A DNA stretch of 64,000 bases from NCBI GenBank assembly GCA_947168395.1, contig CAMVLT010000016.1, forward strand, positions 1 to 64,000, given 5' to 3'. Positions within the stretch are counted from its first letter, which is position 1. Each line of letters starts with the position of its first letter. The notes under the pieces are model-generated. The model was not told the DNA's origin. It made no database searches and saw nothing but the letters and a program-made list of their open reading frames with translations. The position numbers were made by a program, and so were the translations under genes. Source of the DNA: an uncultured Prevotellaceae bacterium (lineage in GTDB: Bacteria > Bacteroidota > Bacteroidia > Bacteroidales > Bacteroidaceae). Of this stretch, positions 7,275 through 17,002 are shown piece after piece.

Positions 7275-10200
7275 GTGAACGTTCGGACATTTATAGACAG
7301 GCCCATCCTGGCGGGCGTTATTTCGGTGCTGATGGTACTCATAGGCATCATCGGACTGAGCCAGCTGGCACTCGAACAGTTCCCGGAGATAGCACCCCCT
7401 ACCGTACGCATCATGGCAAGCTACACGGGTGCCAATGCCGAAACGGTGCAGAAGAGCGTCGTCGTGCCCTTGGAGGAAGCCATCAACGGCGTGGAGGGCA
7501 TGATGTATATGACATCGTCGGCCTCGAACAACGGTTCGGGCTCCATCGGCATTTTCTTCCGTCAGGGCACCGACCCCGACATGGCGATGGTGAACGTGCA
7601 GAACCGTGCCGCCACCGTGCAGGGCCGACTGCCAAGCGACGTTGTGAAAAGCGGACTGACCGTGCGTAAGCGCCAGACATCGAACATCAAGCAGATGGCC
7701 GTCTACAGCCCCGACAGCACGTTCGACCGCTCATTCCTGGCCAACTACACGAAGATTAACATCGAGCCGCGCCTGAGCCGTATACCAGGTGTGGGCGAAG
7801 TGAACGTGATGGGTGCGGACTACTCCATGCGCATCTGGCTTGACCCGCTGAAGATGGCCCGCTACGGGCTGACACCCGCCGACATCACCCAGGTGCTGAA
7901 CGAGCAGAACGTCGAGGTGGCTACGGGTACCTTAGGTGCCGAGAGCCAGAACACGTTCCAGTATGTGCTGAAATACCGGGGACGCTACGAGGACGAGCAG
8001 GGCTACGAGAACCTCGTCATACGCTCGCTGCCCGACGGCGACGTGCTGCGCATAGGCGACATAGCCAAAGTGGAACTCGGCTCGCAGAACTACAACATCA
8101 TTGGCGAGACCAACGGCAGCCCAAGCGTGAACATCTCCATCAACCAGGTGGCTGGTTCGAACGCCAATGAAATCATCAAGCAGATAGACCGCGAGGTAGA
8201 GGAAATACGCCAGTCGCTGCCACCGGGCATCGTCATCGAGGACTTGGAAAGCAAAAAGGACTTCCTCGATGCCTCCATTGCCAGCGTGGTAGAGACGCTG
8301 CTCGAAGCCCTGCTGCTGGTGGTATTCGTGGTGTGGCTCTTTCTGCAGAGCTGGCGCGCCACCATCATTCCCGCCGTGGCCATCGTGGTGTCGCTCATCG
8401 CCACATTGGCCGTCATCTATGCCATCGGCTTCTCGCTGAACATGCTGACGCTCTTTGCACTTGTGCTGGTCATCGGCACGGTGGTGGACGATGCCATCGT
8501 GGTGGTAGAGGCGGTGCAAGCCAAGCTTGACGACAACAGCGAGACCACTTACAAGGCAACCATCGATGCCATGCACGGCATTACGTCGGCGTTGGTCACC
8601 ACAACGCTTGTCTTCATGGCCGTCTTCGTGCCTGTCTGCTTCATTGGCGGCGTAACGGGTACCTTCTACACGCAGTTCGGACTCACGATGGCCATTGCGG
8701 TGGGTATCTCGCTCTTTAACGCTCTGACGCTCTCTCCGGCTCTCTGTGCGCTTATCATGAAAGGAAAGGGTGAAGGGAAATCCTTCAACCTTCCCCATTT
8801 TTTACCTAAAATCCTCAACCGTTACAAGCGGGCGGTTGCCAGTGTGATGCCTCATCGCTGGATAGCCATTGCCCTCGTTGTGGTGGCCATCATAGGCTTG
8901 GGCTGGATGATGAAGACCACGAAGACGGGACTTGTACCCAACGAGGACATGGGTACCGTATTCATCAACGTACAGGCCTCACCAGGTAGCAGTCTGCAGC
9001 AGACGTACCACATCCTGAAGGAGGTGGAGGAACGCATAGAAGACCTGCCCCAGCTGCGCATCTACTCACTCATAGCCGGTGCGAGCAACAACTTCGAGCA
9101 GTCGTCATCGAACGGCAACTTCACGCTGAAGCTGAAGAAATGGGACGAGCGAAAGGGCGAGGGCGACGACGTACAGAGCGTGGTGGACGAAATATACCGT
9201 CGCACAGCCGACATTGCCAATGCCAAGATTCAGGTGAACACGCAGAACATGCTGCCTGGCTTCGGGCGCATCAACGGCTTCGAACTGCACATCCAGGACA
9301 AGCACGGCGGCACCATCGACGAACTGCTGGGCTACACCAACCGCCTCATCGCAGCCCTCAACGAACGGCCCGAAATAAGCCGTGCCTTCACCAATTTCTC
9401 GCTGAAATATCCGCAGTTCCGTGTCGAGGTCGATGCCGCCCTCTGCAAGCGGCGCGGCGTGTCGCCCAGTGATGTGCTGGGAGCCCTCAGCGGCTATATC
9501 GGCGGCAACTACGCCTCCAACTTCGTGCGCTTTACCAAGCTCTACCGTGTAATGGTGCAGGCCTCGCCCGAATACCGCTTAGACACGGAGTCGCTGAACA
9601 ACATCTTCGTCCGCACCAGCAGCGGTGAGATGTCACCCATCGGCCAGTATATCAAGCTGACGCGCATCTACGGCTCTGAGACACTTTCGCGCTTCAACCT
9701 CTTCCCGTCTATCCAAGTGGGCGGCACGGCTGCCGACGGCTACAGCAGCGGTCAGGCCATCCAGGCCATCCGCGAGACTGCCGCCGAGGTGCTGCCCGAG
9801 GGCTATGGCTATGAGTTCGGCGGTATGACGCGTGAGGAAGCTTCAGCACAGAACACCACCGCCCTGGTGTTCGTCATCTGTATCGTCTTTATCTACCTCA
9901 TCCTCTGCGGTCTCTACGAAAGCCTCTTCATTCCCTTGGCCGTCATCCTCAGCGTACCGTTCGGACTGTTGGGCAGCTTCATCTTCGCCCACCTGTGGGG
10001 CTTGGAGAACAACATCTACATGCAGACGGGACTCATCATGCTCATCGGCCTGCTCTCGAAGACGGCCATCCTGCTAACGGAGTATGCCTCGGCTCGGCGT
10101 CGTCATGGCATGGGCATCGTCAAGGCTGCACTCGATGCCGCAGCCGTGCGCTTGCGTCCTATCCTCATGACCTCGATGACGATGGTGTTCGGCTTGCTGC

Positions 10201-10364
10201 CGTTAGCTTTGGCCACAGGAGTCGGTGCCAACGGCAACCGCTCGCTCGGCGTGGGAGCCATCGGCGGCATGGTGATAGGCACCATCGCCCTGCTGTTCAT
10301 CGTTCCCGTACTCTTCATCATCTTCCAGAGCATTGAGGAACGTGTGATACCGCACAAACAGTAA
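7275..10364 (+). CDS. RND multidrug efflux permease (HAE1/AcrB family)
   Basis: A 1029-residue inner-membrane proton-driven pump. It begins with NVRTFIDRPILAGVISVLMV, the usual first helix of AcrB-type pumps, and has twelve predicted helices with two large periplasmic loops. The paired aspartates in GTVVDDAIVV near residue 404 and the lysine in GLLSKTAILLTEYA mark the proton relay. Likely substrates are drugs or lipophilic compounds, not deducible here. The start codon is GTG, chosen because the first helix begins right after it. It forms a two-gene operon with the adaptor and has full family length. The next gene is convergent, 37 bp away. Confidence 0.95.
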   Translation: MNVRTFIDRPILAGVISVLMVLIGIIGLSQLALEQFPEIAPPTVRIMASYTGANAETVQKSVVVPLEEAINGVEGMMYMTSSASNNGSGSIGIFFRQGTDPDMAMVNVQNRAATVQGRLPSDVVKSGLTVRKRQTSNIKQMAVYSPDSTFDRSFLANYTKINIEPRLSRIPGVGEVNVMGADYSMRIWLDPLKMARYGLTPADITQVLNEQNVEVATGTLGAESQNTFQYVLKYRGRYEDEQGYENLVIRSLPDGDVLRIGDIAKVELGSQNYNIIGETNGSPSVNISINQVAGSNANEIIKQIDREVEEIRQSLPPGIVIEDLESKKDFLDASIASVVETLLEALLLVVFVVWLFLQSWRATIIPAVAIVVSLIATLAVIYAIGFSLNMLTLFALVLVIGTVVDDAIVVVEAVQAKLDDNSETTYKATIDAMHGITSALVTTTLVFMAVFVPVCFIGGVTGTFYTQFGLTMAIAVGISLFNALTLSPALCALIMKGKGEGKSFNLPHFLPKILNRYKRAVASVMPHRWIAIALVVVAIIGLGWMMKTTKTGLVPNEDMGTVFINVQASPGSSLQQTYHILKEVEERIEDLPQLRIYSLIAGASNNFEQSSSNGNFTLKLKKWDERKGEGDDVQSVVDEIYRRTADIANAKIQVNTQNMLPGFGRINGFELHIQDKHGGTIDELLGYTNRLIAALNERPEISRAFTNFSLKYPQFRVEVDAALCKRRGVSPSDVLGALSGYIGGNYASNFVRFTKLYRVMVQASPEYRLDTESLNNIFVRTSSGEMSPIGQYIKLTRIYGSETLSRFNLFPSIQVGGTAADGYSSGQAIQAIRETAAEVLPEGYGYEFGGMTREEASAQNTTALVFVICIVFIYLILCGLYESLFIPLAVILSVPFGLLGSFIFAHLWGLENNIYMQTGLIMLIGLLSKTAILLTEYASARRRHGMGIVKAALDAAAVRLRPILMTSMTMVFGLLPLALATGVGANGNRSLGVGAIGGMVIGTIALLFIVPVLFIIFQSIEERVIPHKQ

Positions 10365-10401
10365 AAGCAGAAAAGCAGAACGCAGGCGAAAGGTCCAGCT
10401 C

Positions 10402-12864
10402 TTACCGCACGACAACCTTGCGTCCCTGAATAATGTAGAGACCCTTGGGCAGCTGGTGGCGGCTGTCGAGCCGACGGCCTGAGAGGTCGTAGGCGGAAGC
10501 AGCCGACGGAGATGTGGCGGCAGAGGTGGTCAGTTCTTTGATGGCGCTGGGCTGCTGCGAAGCGGTGAGGGGGAACAGCATCCACTGGCGATGAATGGGA
10601 GCGGCATTGCCGTCACTATACTGCCAAACCGTGACTGTTGTGCCAGCAGCCGACGACTCGTTGCTCAGGTCAAAGCCGTGACTGCGCCCCTTGTTGGCCA
10701 GAATCTTGTAGTAGGGCTGGTCGACGGGGTCGATATAAAAACCCTGCTCGCTGGCCGGAGCCTTTTGCGCCGTCAGCGAAGAACTGCCGTTGTTGCGATG
10801 GGCTGTGAGGCGCAAGCCGAGAGCGTTCTGCAGGCTATACGTGCCGTCACCCAGGTCGGTGAGCGTCCAGCGCTGTGCGTCGCCATAGTCAATGTCCTGA
10901 ATGGTCACGCTGCTGCCCTTGGCGGTAATGGCACGGGCATTCTCGTTGCGGGGGATAATCAGGTACTCCCAACCGTCGCACAGCAGCTCCTGAGGCTCGG
11001 CAGCGGCACTTTCAATGGGGATGACGAGCGTAACAATGGACTGGGCCGGCATGGTCAGCTGAAGCCTGCTGCCGTCGAGACTGAGTCCCGTCCTGGTGCT
11101 GACCAGGTTTTCGTTGGCCGACGTCCGGTAGCACTTCACGGCACTGAGCGCCGGCAGACGGCCCAGAAGCGAGAGGTCGACATGGTGGACGGTCTTGGCA
11201 CCTTCATTGAGCACCACTAATACCAGCGTGTCGCGCCCGGCACTGACGGCAGCTAACGACTGCGGACAGAGCGACGTCACGATATCGTAGCCCCGGCGAA
11301 TGAAGCGGCTGCACTGTTGGCGCACGTAGTAGTTCTTCACCTTCGAATAAGTCTGGCTTGCGAAGCTTCCCCGAATAGTACACCACTGATCATTGGCTTC
11401 CTCCATGTACTGCCAGTCAATCCAGGCCTCGGGCTGTATGTAGCGCATGTCGTCAATCAGCCGCTGAGCCAGACTCAGGTTGCCGCCTATGCCATTGCCG
11501 CCAGAACCGGTCTCGCTCATCCAAAGGGGCATGTCTTCCTGGCGGGCCAACAGGGCCAGGCGGGCGCGTTCGGCATTGCTGCCTTGATAGGTGTGCGTGT
11601 TCCATTGTCCTACCTTCGACAGCACGCCGGCATTCTTGTATTCCCTAAATCCCTGTACGGACAGTCCCACGTTGGTCTCGTCTGAGGCGGAAATCACCGT
11701 ATTAAGCCCCGAAGCACGCAGGATAGGCTCCAGCACTCGGATGAACTTAATCTGCGACTGATAGTCGAAGTGGCAGCCTTCCTGCGGGCCGTTGGCATAC
11801 CAGAAGTTGGTGACCGACTCGTTGAACGGCTCAAGTGTCTTGAACTCTATGCCGTACTCGTCCTTATAGTGCTTGCAGACGTCCACCAGGTAGTGGGCAA
11901 ACTCTTCGTAGTACTCAGGCCTGAGGTTGTCCTTGCCGCCATCGGCATTGCCGCTGACGCAGCCGCTGTAGGTCATGTAATAGGGGCACGAGTTGCTGAA
12001 AGCCTCGAAGACGGCATCGGGCCGCCGTTCCTTGATTTTCAGCATTATCTTGCGCTGGGCGGCATCGCGCTCCCAGTGGTACTCGTCACCGCTGAAGTCC
12101 TTGAAGCCTTCCATCTCGGCACGCAGGCCCTTGCCGTTGCCCATGTGGTGCTTGGTGCAATGACGGTTCTGCGGGTCGTCGCCTCCGCCGATGTTATAGC
12201 GGAAGTGACTGTAGTTAAGACCGGTGGGACTGACCAGCCAGTCTACTATCTCGTCTATCTTCTTGTCTGTCCACTTGCCGCATTGGCCTGCCCACCAGCA
12301 GAGCGACACGCCCCAGCCGTCAAAGTGCTGACGCACCAGTTGTGGGTGAACCATGTAGCGGAGGGTATCGGTAGGTGGCGTCGCATTGGACTTCTCGGCA
12401 AAGTACCACAGGTGCTTCATATCCGACCCACTCTTGTCCGTGTACACTTTCTGGTGGCCATCGTTGCTGTCGGTGCCCAAATACTTGTTGTTGGCCTTGC
12501 AGCGCAACTTCACGTAGTGTCCCATGCCCTGTTCTATGGCCCACTTGGCCTCGTCGCCCGAAGCTTTGTCGATGAACGCTGAGTTCCACTGGCCTGACAG
12601 CGACAGAAACTTCTGCTGACCAGCCACCTGAATGCTGTAATAGCCCTTCCCGTCGGGTGTCAGCGTCATCTGCTGTGGACTGCTCTTCGTCGGCGACTCT
12701 ATCCATCCGCCGGCATCTGAACCCATCTCTAAATGATTGCCGCTGCTGTGCAGCAGATACAACGTAGTAGCCTCGCTGAAACTGGCCTGGGCACAAAGGG
12801 CTGTACTCATCAGGCAGACAGCTAACGTAAGGCAAAATCGTAAGTTCTTCTTTTTTGTAACCAT
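10402..12864 (-). CDS. Secreted GH30-family glycanase with lectin-like domains
   Basis: An 820-residue secreted enzyme: signal peptide (about 1-26), a beta-rich ricin-like or SusE-like N-terminal region, then a GH30 barrel from about residue 175. GWGVSLCWWAGQCGKW at its start resembles endo-beta-1,6-galactanases (GH30_5) rather than glucanases. The acid/base lies in LEPFNES near residue 346 and the nucleophile in WMSETG near 448. A second ricin-type region (about 640-770) precedes a short tail, YDLSGRRL then LPKGLYIIQGRKVVVR, typical of type IX secretion sorting domains. Last gene of the murQ-eamA-GH16-GH30 run. The substrate, a beta-1,6-galactan or -glucan, is inferred. Confidence 0.85.
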   Translation of the reverse strand: MVTKKKNLRFCLTLAVCLMSTALCAQASFSEATTLYLLHSSGNHLEMGSDAGGWIESPTKSSPQQMTLTPDGKGYYSIQVAGQQKFLSLSGQWNSAFIDKASGDEAKWAIEQGMGHYVKLRCKANNKYLGTDSNDGHQKVYTDKSGSDMKHLWYFAEKSNATPPTDTLRYMVHPQLVRQHFDGWGVSLCWWAGQCGKWTDKKIDEIVDWLVSPTGLNYSHFRYNIGGGDDPQNRHCTKHHMGNGKGLRAEMEGFKDFSGDEYHWERDAAQRKIMLKIKERRPDAVFEAFSNSCPYYMTYSGCVSGNADGGKDNLRPEYYEEFAHYLVDVCKHYKDEYGIEFKTLEPFNESVTNFWYANGPQEGCHFDYQSQIKFIRVLEPILRASGLNTVISASDETNVGLSVQGFREYKNAGVLSKVGQWNTHTYQGSNAERARLALLARQEDMPLWMSETGSGGNGIGGNLSLAQRLIDDMRYIQPEAWIDWQYMEEANDQWCTIRGSFASQTYSKVKNYYVRQQCSRFIRRGYDIVTSLCPQSLAAVSAGRDTLVLVVLNEGAKTVHHVDLSLLGRLPALSAVKCYRTSANENLVSTRTGLSLDGSRLQLTMPAQSIVTLVIPIESAAAEPQELLCDGWEYLIIPRNENARAITAKGSSVTIQDIDYGDAQRWTLTDLGDGTYSLQNALGLRLTAHRNNGSSSLTAQKAPASEQGFYIDPVDQPYYKILANKGRSHGFDLSNESSAAGTTVTVWQYSDGNAAPIHRQWMLFPLTASQQPSAIKELTTSAATSPSAASAYDLSGRRLDSRHQLPKGLYIIQGRKVVVR

Positions 12865-12885
12865 CTTTTGTGTGATTATAGGGTG

Positions 12886-13731
12886 TTATTTCTTTTGTTC
12901 ATAGATGCGCACGTAGTCTATCTCGTAGCGCATGGGCAGGGCCGCATCGTCTATGGGGCCACCGTTGTCGCCGCCCAAGGCTAAGTTGAGCAGGATGTAC
13001 TGCGGCTGGCGGAAAGGGTTGGAGTGGTGACCTACGCTGCCATTCACCGTCTGTGAGAGCAGCACCTCACTGAGCAGTTCGCCATCGAGGTAAAGCCGTA
13101 TGGAGGTCTCGTCCCAGTCCATGCGCCACACATGGAAGCGTTGCGCCCAGTGAGGGTCGCGGTCTGTGAAACGGCTGAAAGGTACCTTCCTGCTGTTCCA
13201 TACCGCATCGTAGGGCCGGTCGCTGCCCCACGCCACATTGGCTAAGATATGTGGCACGCCCTTGATGGGGTAATACTCCATCACGTCAACCTCGCCACAC
13301 GACGGCCAGGGCTGCCTGCTGCCCAGCGTCCAGATAGCCGGCCAGGCACCGCCACCAGTGGGAATACGGGCACTCACCTCCATCCTGCCATACAGGAACG
13401 TGCGCTTGCCCGCCGTAGTGAGGCAGGCCGAGGTGTAGCCGATGGTGGGGCGTTGCTGCCCCCAGCGGCGGCTGTCGGGGTCATAGGTCGGATTGGGCCG
13501 CTGTTCACGGCGCGCCTCAATGATGAGCAGCCCGTCCTGCTGCCACGCATTGTCCTGCTGATACCATTGTGCCTCATGGTTGCGCACAAAACCCTGCTCG
13601 AAGTTCCATGTTGACTCGTCTGGCCGTCCCTCGGCGTTGAACTCGTCGCTCCACACGAGCTTCCACTCCTGAGCCGGAACTTGCAGGCTCAGCAACAGTA
13701 ATAAGAGGAAAAACAGTAACCTTTGCATCAT
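12886..13731 (-). CDS. Secreted GH16 endo-beta-glycanase (laminarinase-like)
   Basis: A 281-residue GH16 enzyme with a leucine-rich signal peptide (about 1-20). WSDEFN near residue 28 opens the jelly-roll domain and the catalytic ExDxxE motif is present as GEVDVMEYYP (E146, D148, E151 approximately). GGDNGGPID and MRYEIDYVRIYE at the end are typical of bacterial GH16_3 enzymes that cut beta-1,3-glucan (laminarin-like) or related galactans. It starts 15 bp after the EamA transporter gene and is followed 21 bp later by the GH30 gene, suggesting the two glycanases attack one mixed beta-1,3/beta-1,6 polymer. Specificity within GH16 cannot be fixed from sequence alone. Confidence 0.9.
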   Translation of the reverse strand: MMQRLLFFLLLLLLSLQVPAQEWKLVWSDEFNAEGRPDESTWNFEQGFVRNHEAQWYQQDNAWQQDGLLIIEARREQRPNPTYDPDSRRWGQQRPTIGYTSACLTTAGKRTFLYGRMEVSARIPTGGGAWPAIWTLGSRQPWPSCGEVDVMEYYPIKGVPHILANVAWGSDRPYDAVWNSRKVPFSRFTDRDPHWAQRFHVWRMDWDETSIRLYLDGELLSEVLLSQTVNGSVGHHSNPFRQPQYILLNLALGGDNGGPIDDAALPMRYEIDYVRIYEQKK

Positions 13732-13746
13732 ATACGGATCATTGAC

Positions 13747-14658
13747 TTAAAAGAACAAACTGACACCTACGACGGAAATGACGGCACCTAAGACGGCCTT
13801 CCACGTGATGGGCTGACGAAACAGCCACCAAGAGGGAAGGATGATAATGATTGGCGTCAGGGCCATCAGCGTTGAGGCAATGCCGGCACTGGTGTATTGC
13901 ACTGCCATCAGTGAGAAACCCACACCTACGAACGGGCCGAAGATGGTGGTGGCAGTAGCCACCGCCATGCCCTTGCGGTCGTGGAGGGCTTCGCGTAGGG
14001 GAGCCATCCCCTCGCGGAAATAGTGCAGCAGCAGGAAACCGACGATGCCCGCAATGCAACGGAAGAAGTTGGCACTGAACGGTATGAGCCACTCGGCCGT
14101 CTGCGCTGTGTCGTAATGTGCCATTCCTATCTTGCTCAGCACCAGACCTACACCCTGACACACGGCAGCACCTACGGCAAAGAGCACCCCACTCAGCGGA
14201 AGCTTCAGCGACACCTTGTGGTGCTCGCCACGTCCCAAGACGGATATGCTGATGCCAGTCAGCGTCACCAGCATGGCCAGAAAGCCCCGCGATGTCATCT
14301 GCTCACCTAAAGTTACCCAGGCCATTAGTGCTGCCGACAGCGGGGCCAAGGTCATAAACAGCTGGCCATAGCGGGAGCCAATGATGATATAGCACTGAAA
14401 CAGGCAGAAGTCGCCAATAACGTAGCCCACCAGTCCTGACAGTAGCATCCACCCGCAGGCCTCAGCAGAAACGCCTGAAGGCCACAGCGAGCCCGTTGCC
14501 ACACCAAACAACACCAGCGAGAACAGCAGTGCCAGTGCCATTCGCAACACATTCAGGGTGAGGTTCCCAAGCCGCTTCGAGCCAAACTCACTCAGCAGCG
14601 CCGTTGCCGTCCACGAGAACGCTACGCCTATCGATATCAGTTCACCAATATAGGTCAT
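13747..14658 (-). CDS. EamA/DMT family transporter
   Basis: A 303-residue inner-membrane protein with about ten hydrophobic helices in two repeats, as in the drug/metabolite transporter superfamily. It starts MTYIGELISIGVAFSWTATA and shows the repeat signature again in the second half (FGPFVGVGFSLMAVQYTSAG). EamA proteins export amino acids or other metabolites; the substrate is unknown. It lies 9 bp after murQ and 15 bp before the GH16 gene, so it is probably co-transcribed. The link with murQ could point to cell-wall sugar traffic, which is speculation. Confidence 0.9.
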   Translation of the reverse strand: MTYIGELISIGVAFSWTATALLSEFGSKRLGNLTLNVLRMALALLFSLVLFGVATGSLWPSGVSAEACGWMLLSGLVGYVIGDFCLFQCYIIIGSRYGQLFMTLAPLSAALMAWVTLGEQMTSRGFLAMLVTLTGISISVLGRGEHHKVSLKLPLSGVLFAVGAAVCQGVGLVLSKIGMAHYDTAQTAEWLIPFSANFFRCIAGIVGFLLLHYFREGMAPLREALHDRKGMAVATATTIFGPFVGVGFSLMAVQYTSAGIASTLMALTPIIIILPSWWLFRQPITWKAVLGAVISVVGVSLFF

Positions 14659-14667
14659 TGCTTTGCC

Positions 14668-15480
14668 TTATTTCTTCTTCCACAATACCTTGTCTACGCT
14701 TCCCGCAGCTATCAGTAGACAACGGGCCTCGTCGTACGACAAGCCCAGCGACTCCTGGATCATTCGTGTGCCGCGGTCTACCAGCTTTGCGTTTGTCAGC
14801 TGCATCTTCACCATCCGGTTGCCCTCAACACGCCCCATGCGAATCATCAGCGAGGTGCTGATCATGTTAAGCACCATCTTCTGCGCCGAGCCGCTCTTCA
14901 TGCGACTGGAGCCTGTCACAAACTCGGGGCCTACGATGGTCTCGATGGGGTACGCAGCCTCTTGTGCCAGCGGCGTATGGGGATTGCTTGTAATGCAACC
15001 CGTCAGCAGCCCGTTTTGGCGAGCCTGACGGATGGCGTCTACCACGTAGGGCGTAGTACCCGAAGCAGCAATGCCTACTACGGTGTCGTCCTCCGTTGGG
15101 TGATGCGTCTGCAGGTCTTTCCAGCCTTGCTCGGCTATGTCCTCGGCCCATTCTACAGCATGCCGCAGCGCCTTGTCGCCACCAGCTATAATGCCCGTCA
15201 CCCAGGTCGCAGGCACTCCGAACGTGGGCGGCAGTTCGCTGGCGTCCAACACCCCTAAGCGGCCGCTGGTGCCTGAGCCGATATAGAACAACCTCCCACC
15301 CCGCTTCATCCTCGGCTCGATGGCCGTCACCAGCGCCTCTATCTGCGGAATGGCTTTGCGCACAGCATCAGCCACCAACGCATCCTCCTCGTTGATATGC
15401 TGCAATAGCTCTGAGACCGACATCTGCTCCAGATGGTCATAGTGCGACGGCTGCTCCGTAATCTTATCTTCTGCAATCAC
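14668..15480 (-). CDS. murQ: N-acetylmuramic acid 6-phosphate etherase
   Basis: A 270-residue SIS-domain enzyme that cleaves the lactyl ether of MurNAc-6-phosphate to give GlcNAc-6-phosphate and D-lactate in peptidoglycan sugar recycling. ITEQPSHYDHLEQMS at residues 7-21 and IGSGTSGRLGVLDASELPPT near 67-86 are diagnostic, and GPEFVTGSSRMKSGSAQK is the second phosphosugar-binding segment. Cytoplasmic. It is the first gene of a minus-strand run with an EamA transporter and two glycanases, and is transcribed from a promoter that mirrors that of the GH109-like gene. It is slightly shorter than the roughly 300-residue enterobacterial enzyme. Confidence 0.95.
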   Translation of the reverse strand: MIAEDKITEQPSHYDHLEQMSVSELLQHINEEDALVADAVRKAIPQIEALVTAIEPRMKRGGRLFYIGSGTSGRLGVLDASELPPTFGVPATWVTGIIAGGDKALRHAVEWAEDIAEQGWKDLQTHHPTEDDTVVGIAASGTTPYVVDAIRQARQNGLLTGCITSNPHTPLAQEAAYPIETIVGPEFVTGSSRMKSGSAQKMVLNMISTSLMIRMGRVEGNRMVKMQLTNAKLVDRGTRMIQESLGLSYDEARCLLIAAGSVDKVLWKKK

Positions 15481-15484
15481 GGCA

Positions 15485-15583
15485 CAAAGATACGAAATAA
15501 AACCGCAGATTACACAGATTATACAGATTTTTTCGTTTTTTTCTGCGTTATCTGCATAATCTGCGGTTTATTTCGTAACTTTG
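15485..15583. promoter_or_regulatory. Symmetrical divergent promoter region
   Basis: A nearly perfect inverted repeat (15485-15512 and 15557-15583) places TATCTTTG on the minus strand for murQ at 15485-15492 and TAACTTTG on the plus strand for the GH109-like gene at 15576-15583. Each -7 box is followed inward by a matching ACGAAATAAA(A)CCGCAGATTA stretch. The central 44 bp repeats CAGATTA-like words and is T-rich. Confidence 0.7.
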
Positions 15584-15616
15584 CAGGCAGTAATCACTCC
15601 TAAGACAATCAACACG

Positions 15617-17002
15617 ATGAAACGCTATTTCTGTTTGATGACAATGGCCTGGCTGATGGTGCTGACGAGCATCACGGCACAGGAAGTAAAGATGCTGCAG
15701 ACCGTCGTTCCTCAGCGGCTGGCTGGTCAGCGCGACGTGCTTCAACTCTCGGTGGCACCCATCCCGACAGTAAGGGTTGGCTTCATCGGCCTGGGCATGA
15801 GAGGGCCTGGGGCTGTGGAGCGCTTTGCACAGATTGAGGGTACCGACGTGAAAGGACTCTGTGACGTGGAGGCCGACCGCGTGGAGACGTGCCAGAAGCT
15901 ATTAGAACGACACGGGAGAGCACGTGCAACAGCCTACAGCGGCTCGACGGAGGCATACAAGGAAATGTGCCTGCGCAACGACATTGACCTCATCTACATC
16001 GCCACCGACTGGATACACCATGTGCCGCTGGCGGTCTACGCGATGGAGCACGGCAAGCACGTGGCCATCGAGGTGCCCGCAGCCCTCGATATGGACGAGA
16101 TATGGCAGCTCATCAACACCAGCGAGCGCACCCGCAAGCATTGCATGATGCTCGAGAACTGCGTCTACGACTTCTTCGAACTGGCTGCGCTGAACATGGC
16201 GCAGCAGGGACTCTTCGGCGAGGTGCTGCACGTGGAGGGGTCCTACCTGCACAACCTCGACGACTTCTGGACGGCCTACTGGAACAACTGGCGGCTGGAC
16301 TACAACGCCAAGCACCGTGGCGACGTCTATCCTACGCACGGCATAGGCCCCGACTGCCAAGTGCTGAACATTCATCGCGGCGACCGCATGGAGTATCTGG
16401 TGGCAATGGACACCAAGCCCTACAACGGCCCTCGGATGGTGAAGAAACTGACGGGTAAGGACTGCCCGGACTTCCAGAACGGCGACCAGACATCCACGCT
16501 CATACACACCGTGCAGGGCAAGACGATGCTCATTCAGCACGACGTGCTCACGCCGCGTCCCTACAGCCGAATGTTTCAGGTGGTGGGCTCCGACGGCTAC
16601 GCCAGCAAATACCCCGTTAACCAGCTACTATTCCGCAGCAGCACGCTCAGCAACGAGTCGCCCGACTACCAGAACCTGAACGCCCATTCAGCTATGCCCG
16701 ACAGCCTCTGCCAGGCGATGCTGAGCAAATATCTGCCACCCTTCGTTAAGGAGCTACAGGAGAAGGCCCGCCGCGTCGGTGGTCATGGGGGCATGGACTT
16801 CCTGATGGACTACCGCCTGGTCTACTGCCTGCAGAACGGACTACCGCTCGATATGGACGTCTACGACATGGCCGAGTGGTGCTGCATAGCTCCGCTGAGC
16901 CGACTGTCGTTAGAGAACAACTCCATGCCCGTAGCCATTCCCGACTTCACGCGCGGCGCCTGGAATCGCATCAAAGGCTTTAGCTATGCATTCAAGAAAT
17001 GA
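15617..17002 (+). CDS. Gfo/Idh/MocA-fold glycosidase, GH109-like
   Basis: A 461-residue secreted protein with a signal peptide (about 1-21) and a Rossmann fold: VRVGFIGLGMRGPG near residue 53 binds NAD. The WRLDYNAKHRGDVYPTHGIG and LNIHRGDR segments are those of GH109 alpha-N-acetylgalactosaminidases, which cleave GalNAc by an NAD-dependent elimination mechanism. Start 15617 is preferred because an upstream in-frame ATG at 15581 lies within the -7 box. It is divergent from murQ and the glycanase genes, so it may belong to a host-glycan or wall-sugar scavenging locus. An ordinary Gfo/Idh oxidoreductase is the alternative. Confidence 0.85.
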   Translation: MKRYFCLMTMAWLMVLTSITAQEVKMLQTVVPQRLAGQRDVLQLSVAPIPTVRVGFIGLGMRGPGAVERFAQIEGTDVKGLCDVEADRVETCQKLLERHGRARATAYSGSTEAYKEMCLRNDIDLIYIATDWIHHVPLAVYAMEHGKHVAIEVPAALDMDEIWQLINTSERTRKHCMMLENCVYDFFELAALNMAQQGLFGEVLHVEGSYLHNLDDFWTAYWNNWRLDYNAKHRGDVYPTHGIGPDCQVLNIHRGDRMEYLVAMDTKPYNGPRMVKKLTGKDCPDFQNGDQTSTLIHTVQGKTMLIQHDVLTPRPYSRMFQVVGSDGYASKYPVNQLLFRSSTLSNESPDYQNLNAHSAMPDSLCQAMLSKYLPPFVKELQEKARRVGGHGGMDFLMDYRLVYCLQNGLPLDMDVYDMAEWCCIAPLSRLSLENNSMPVAIPDFTRGAWNRIKGFSYAFKK

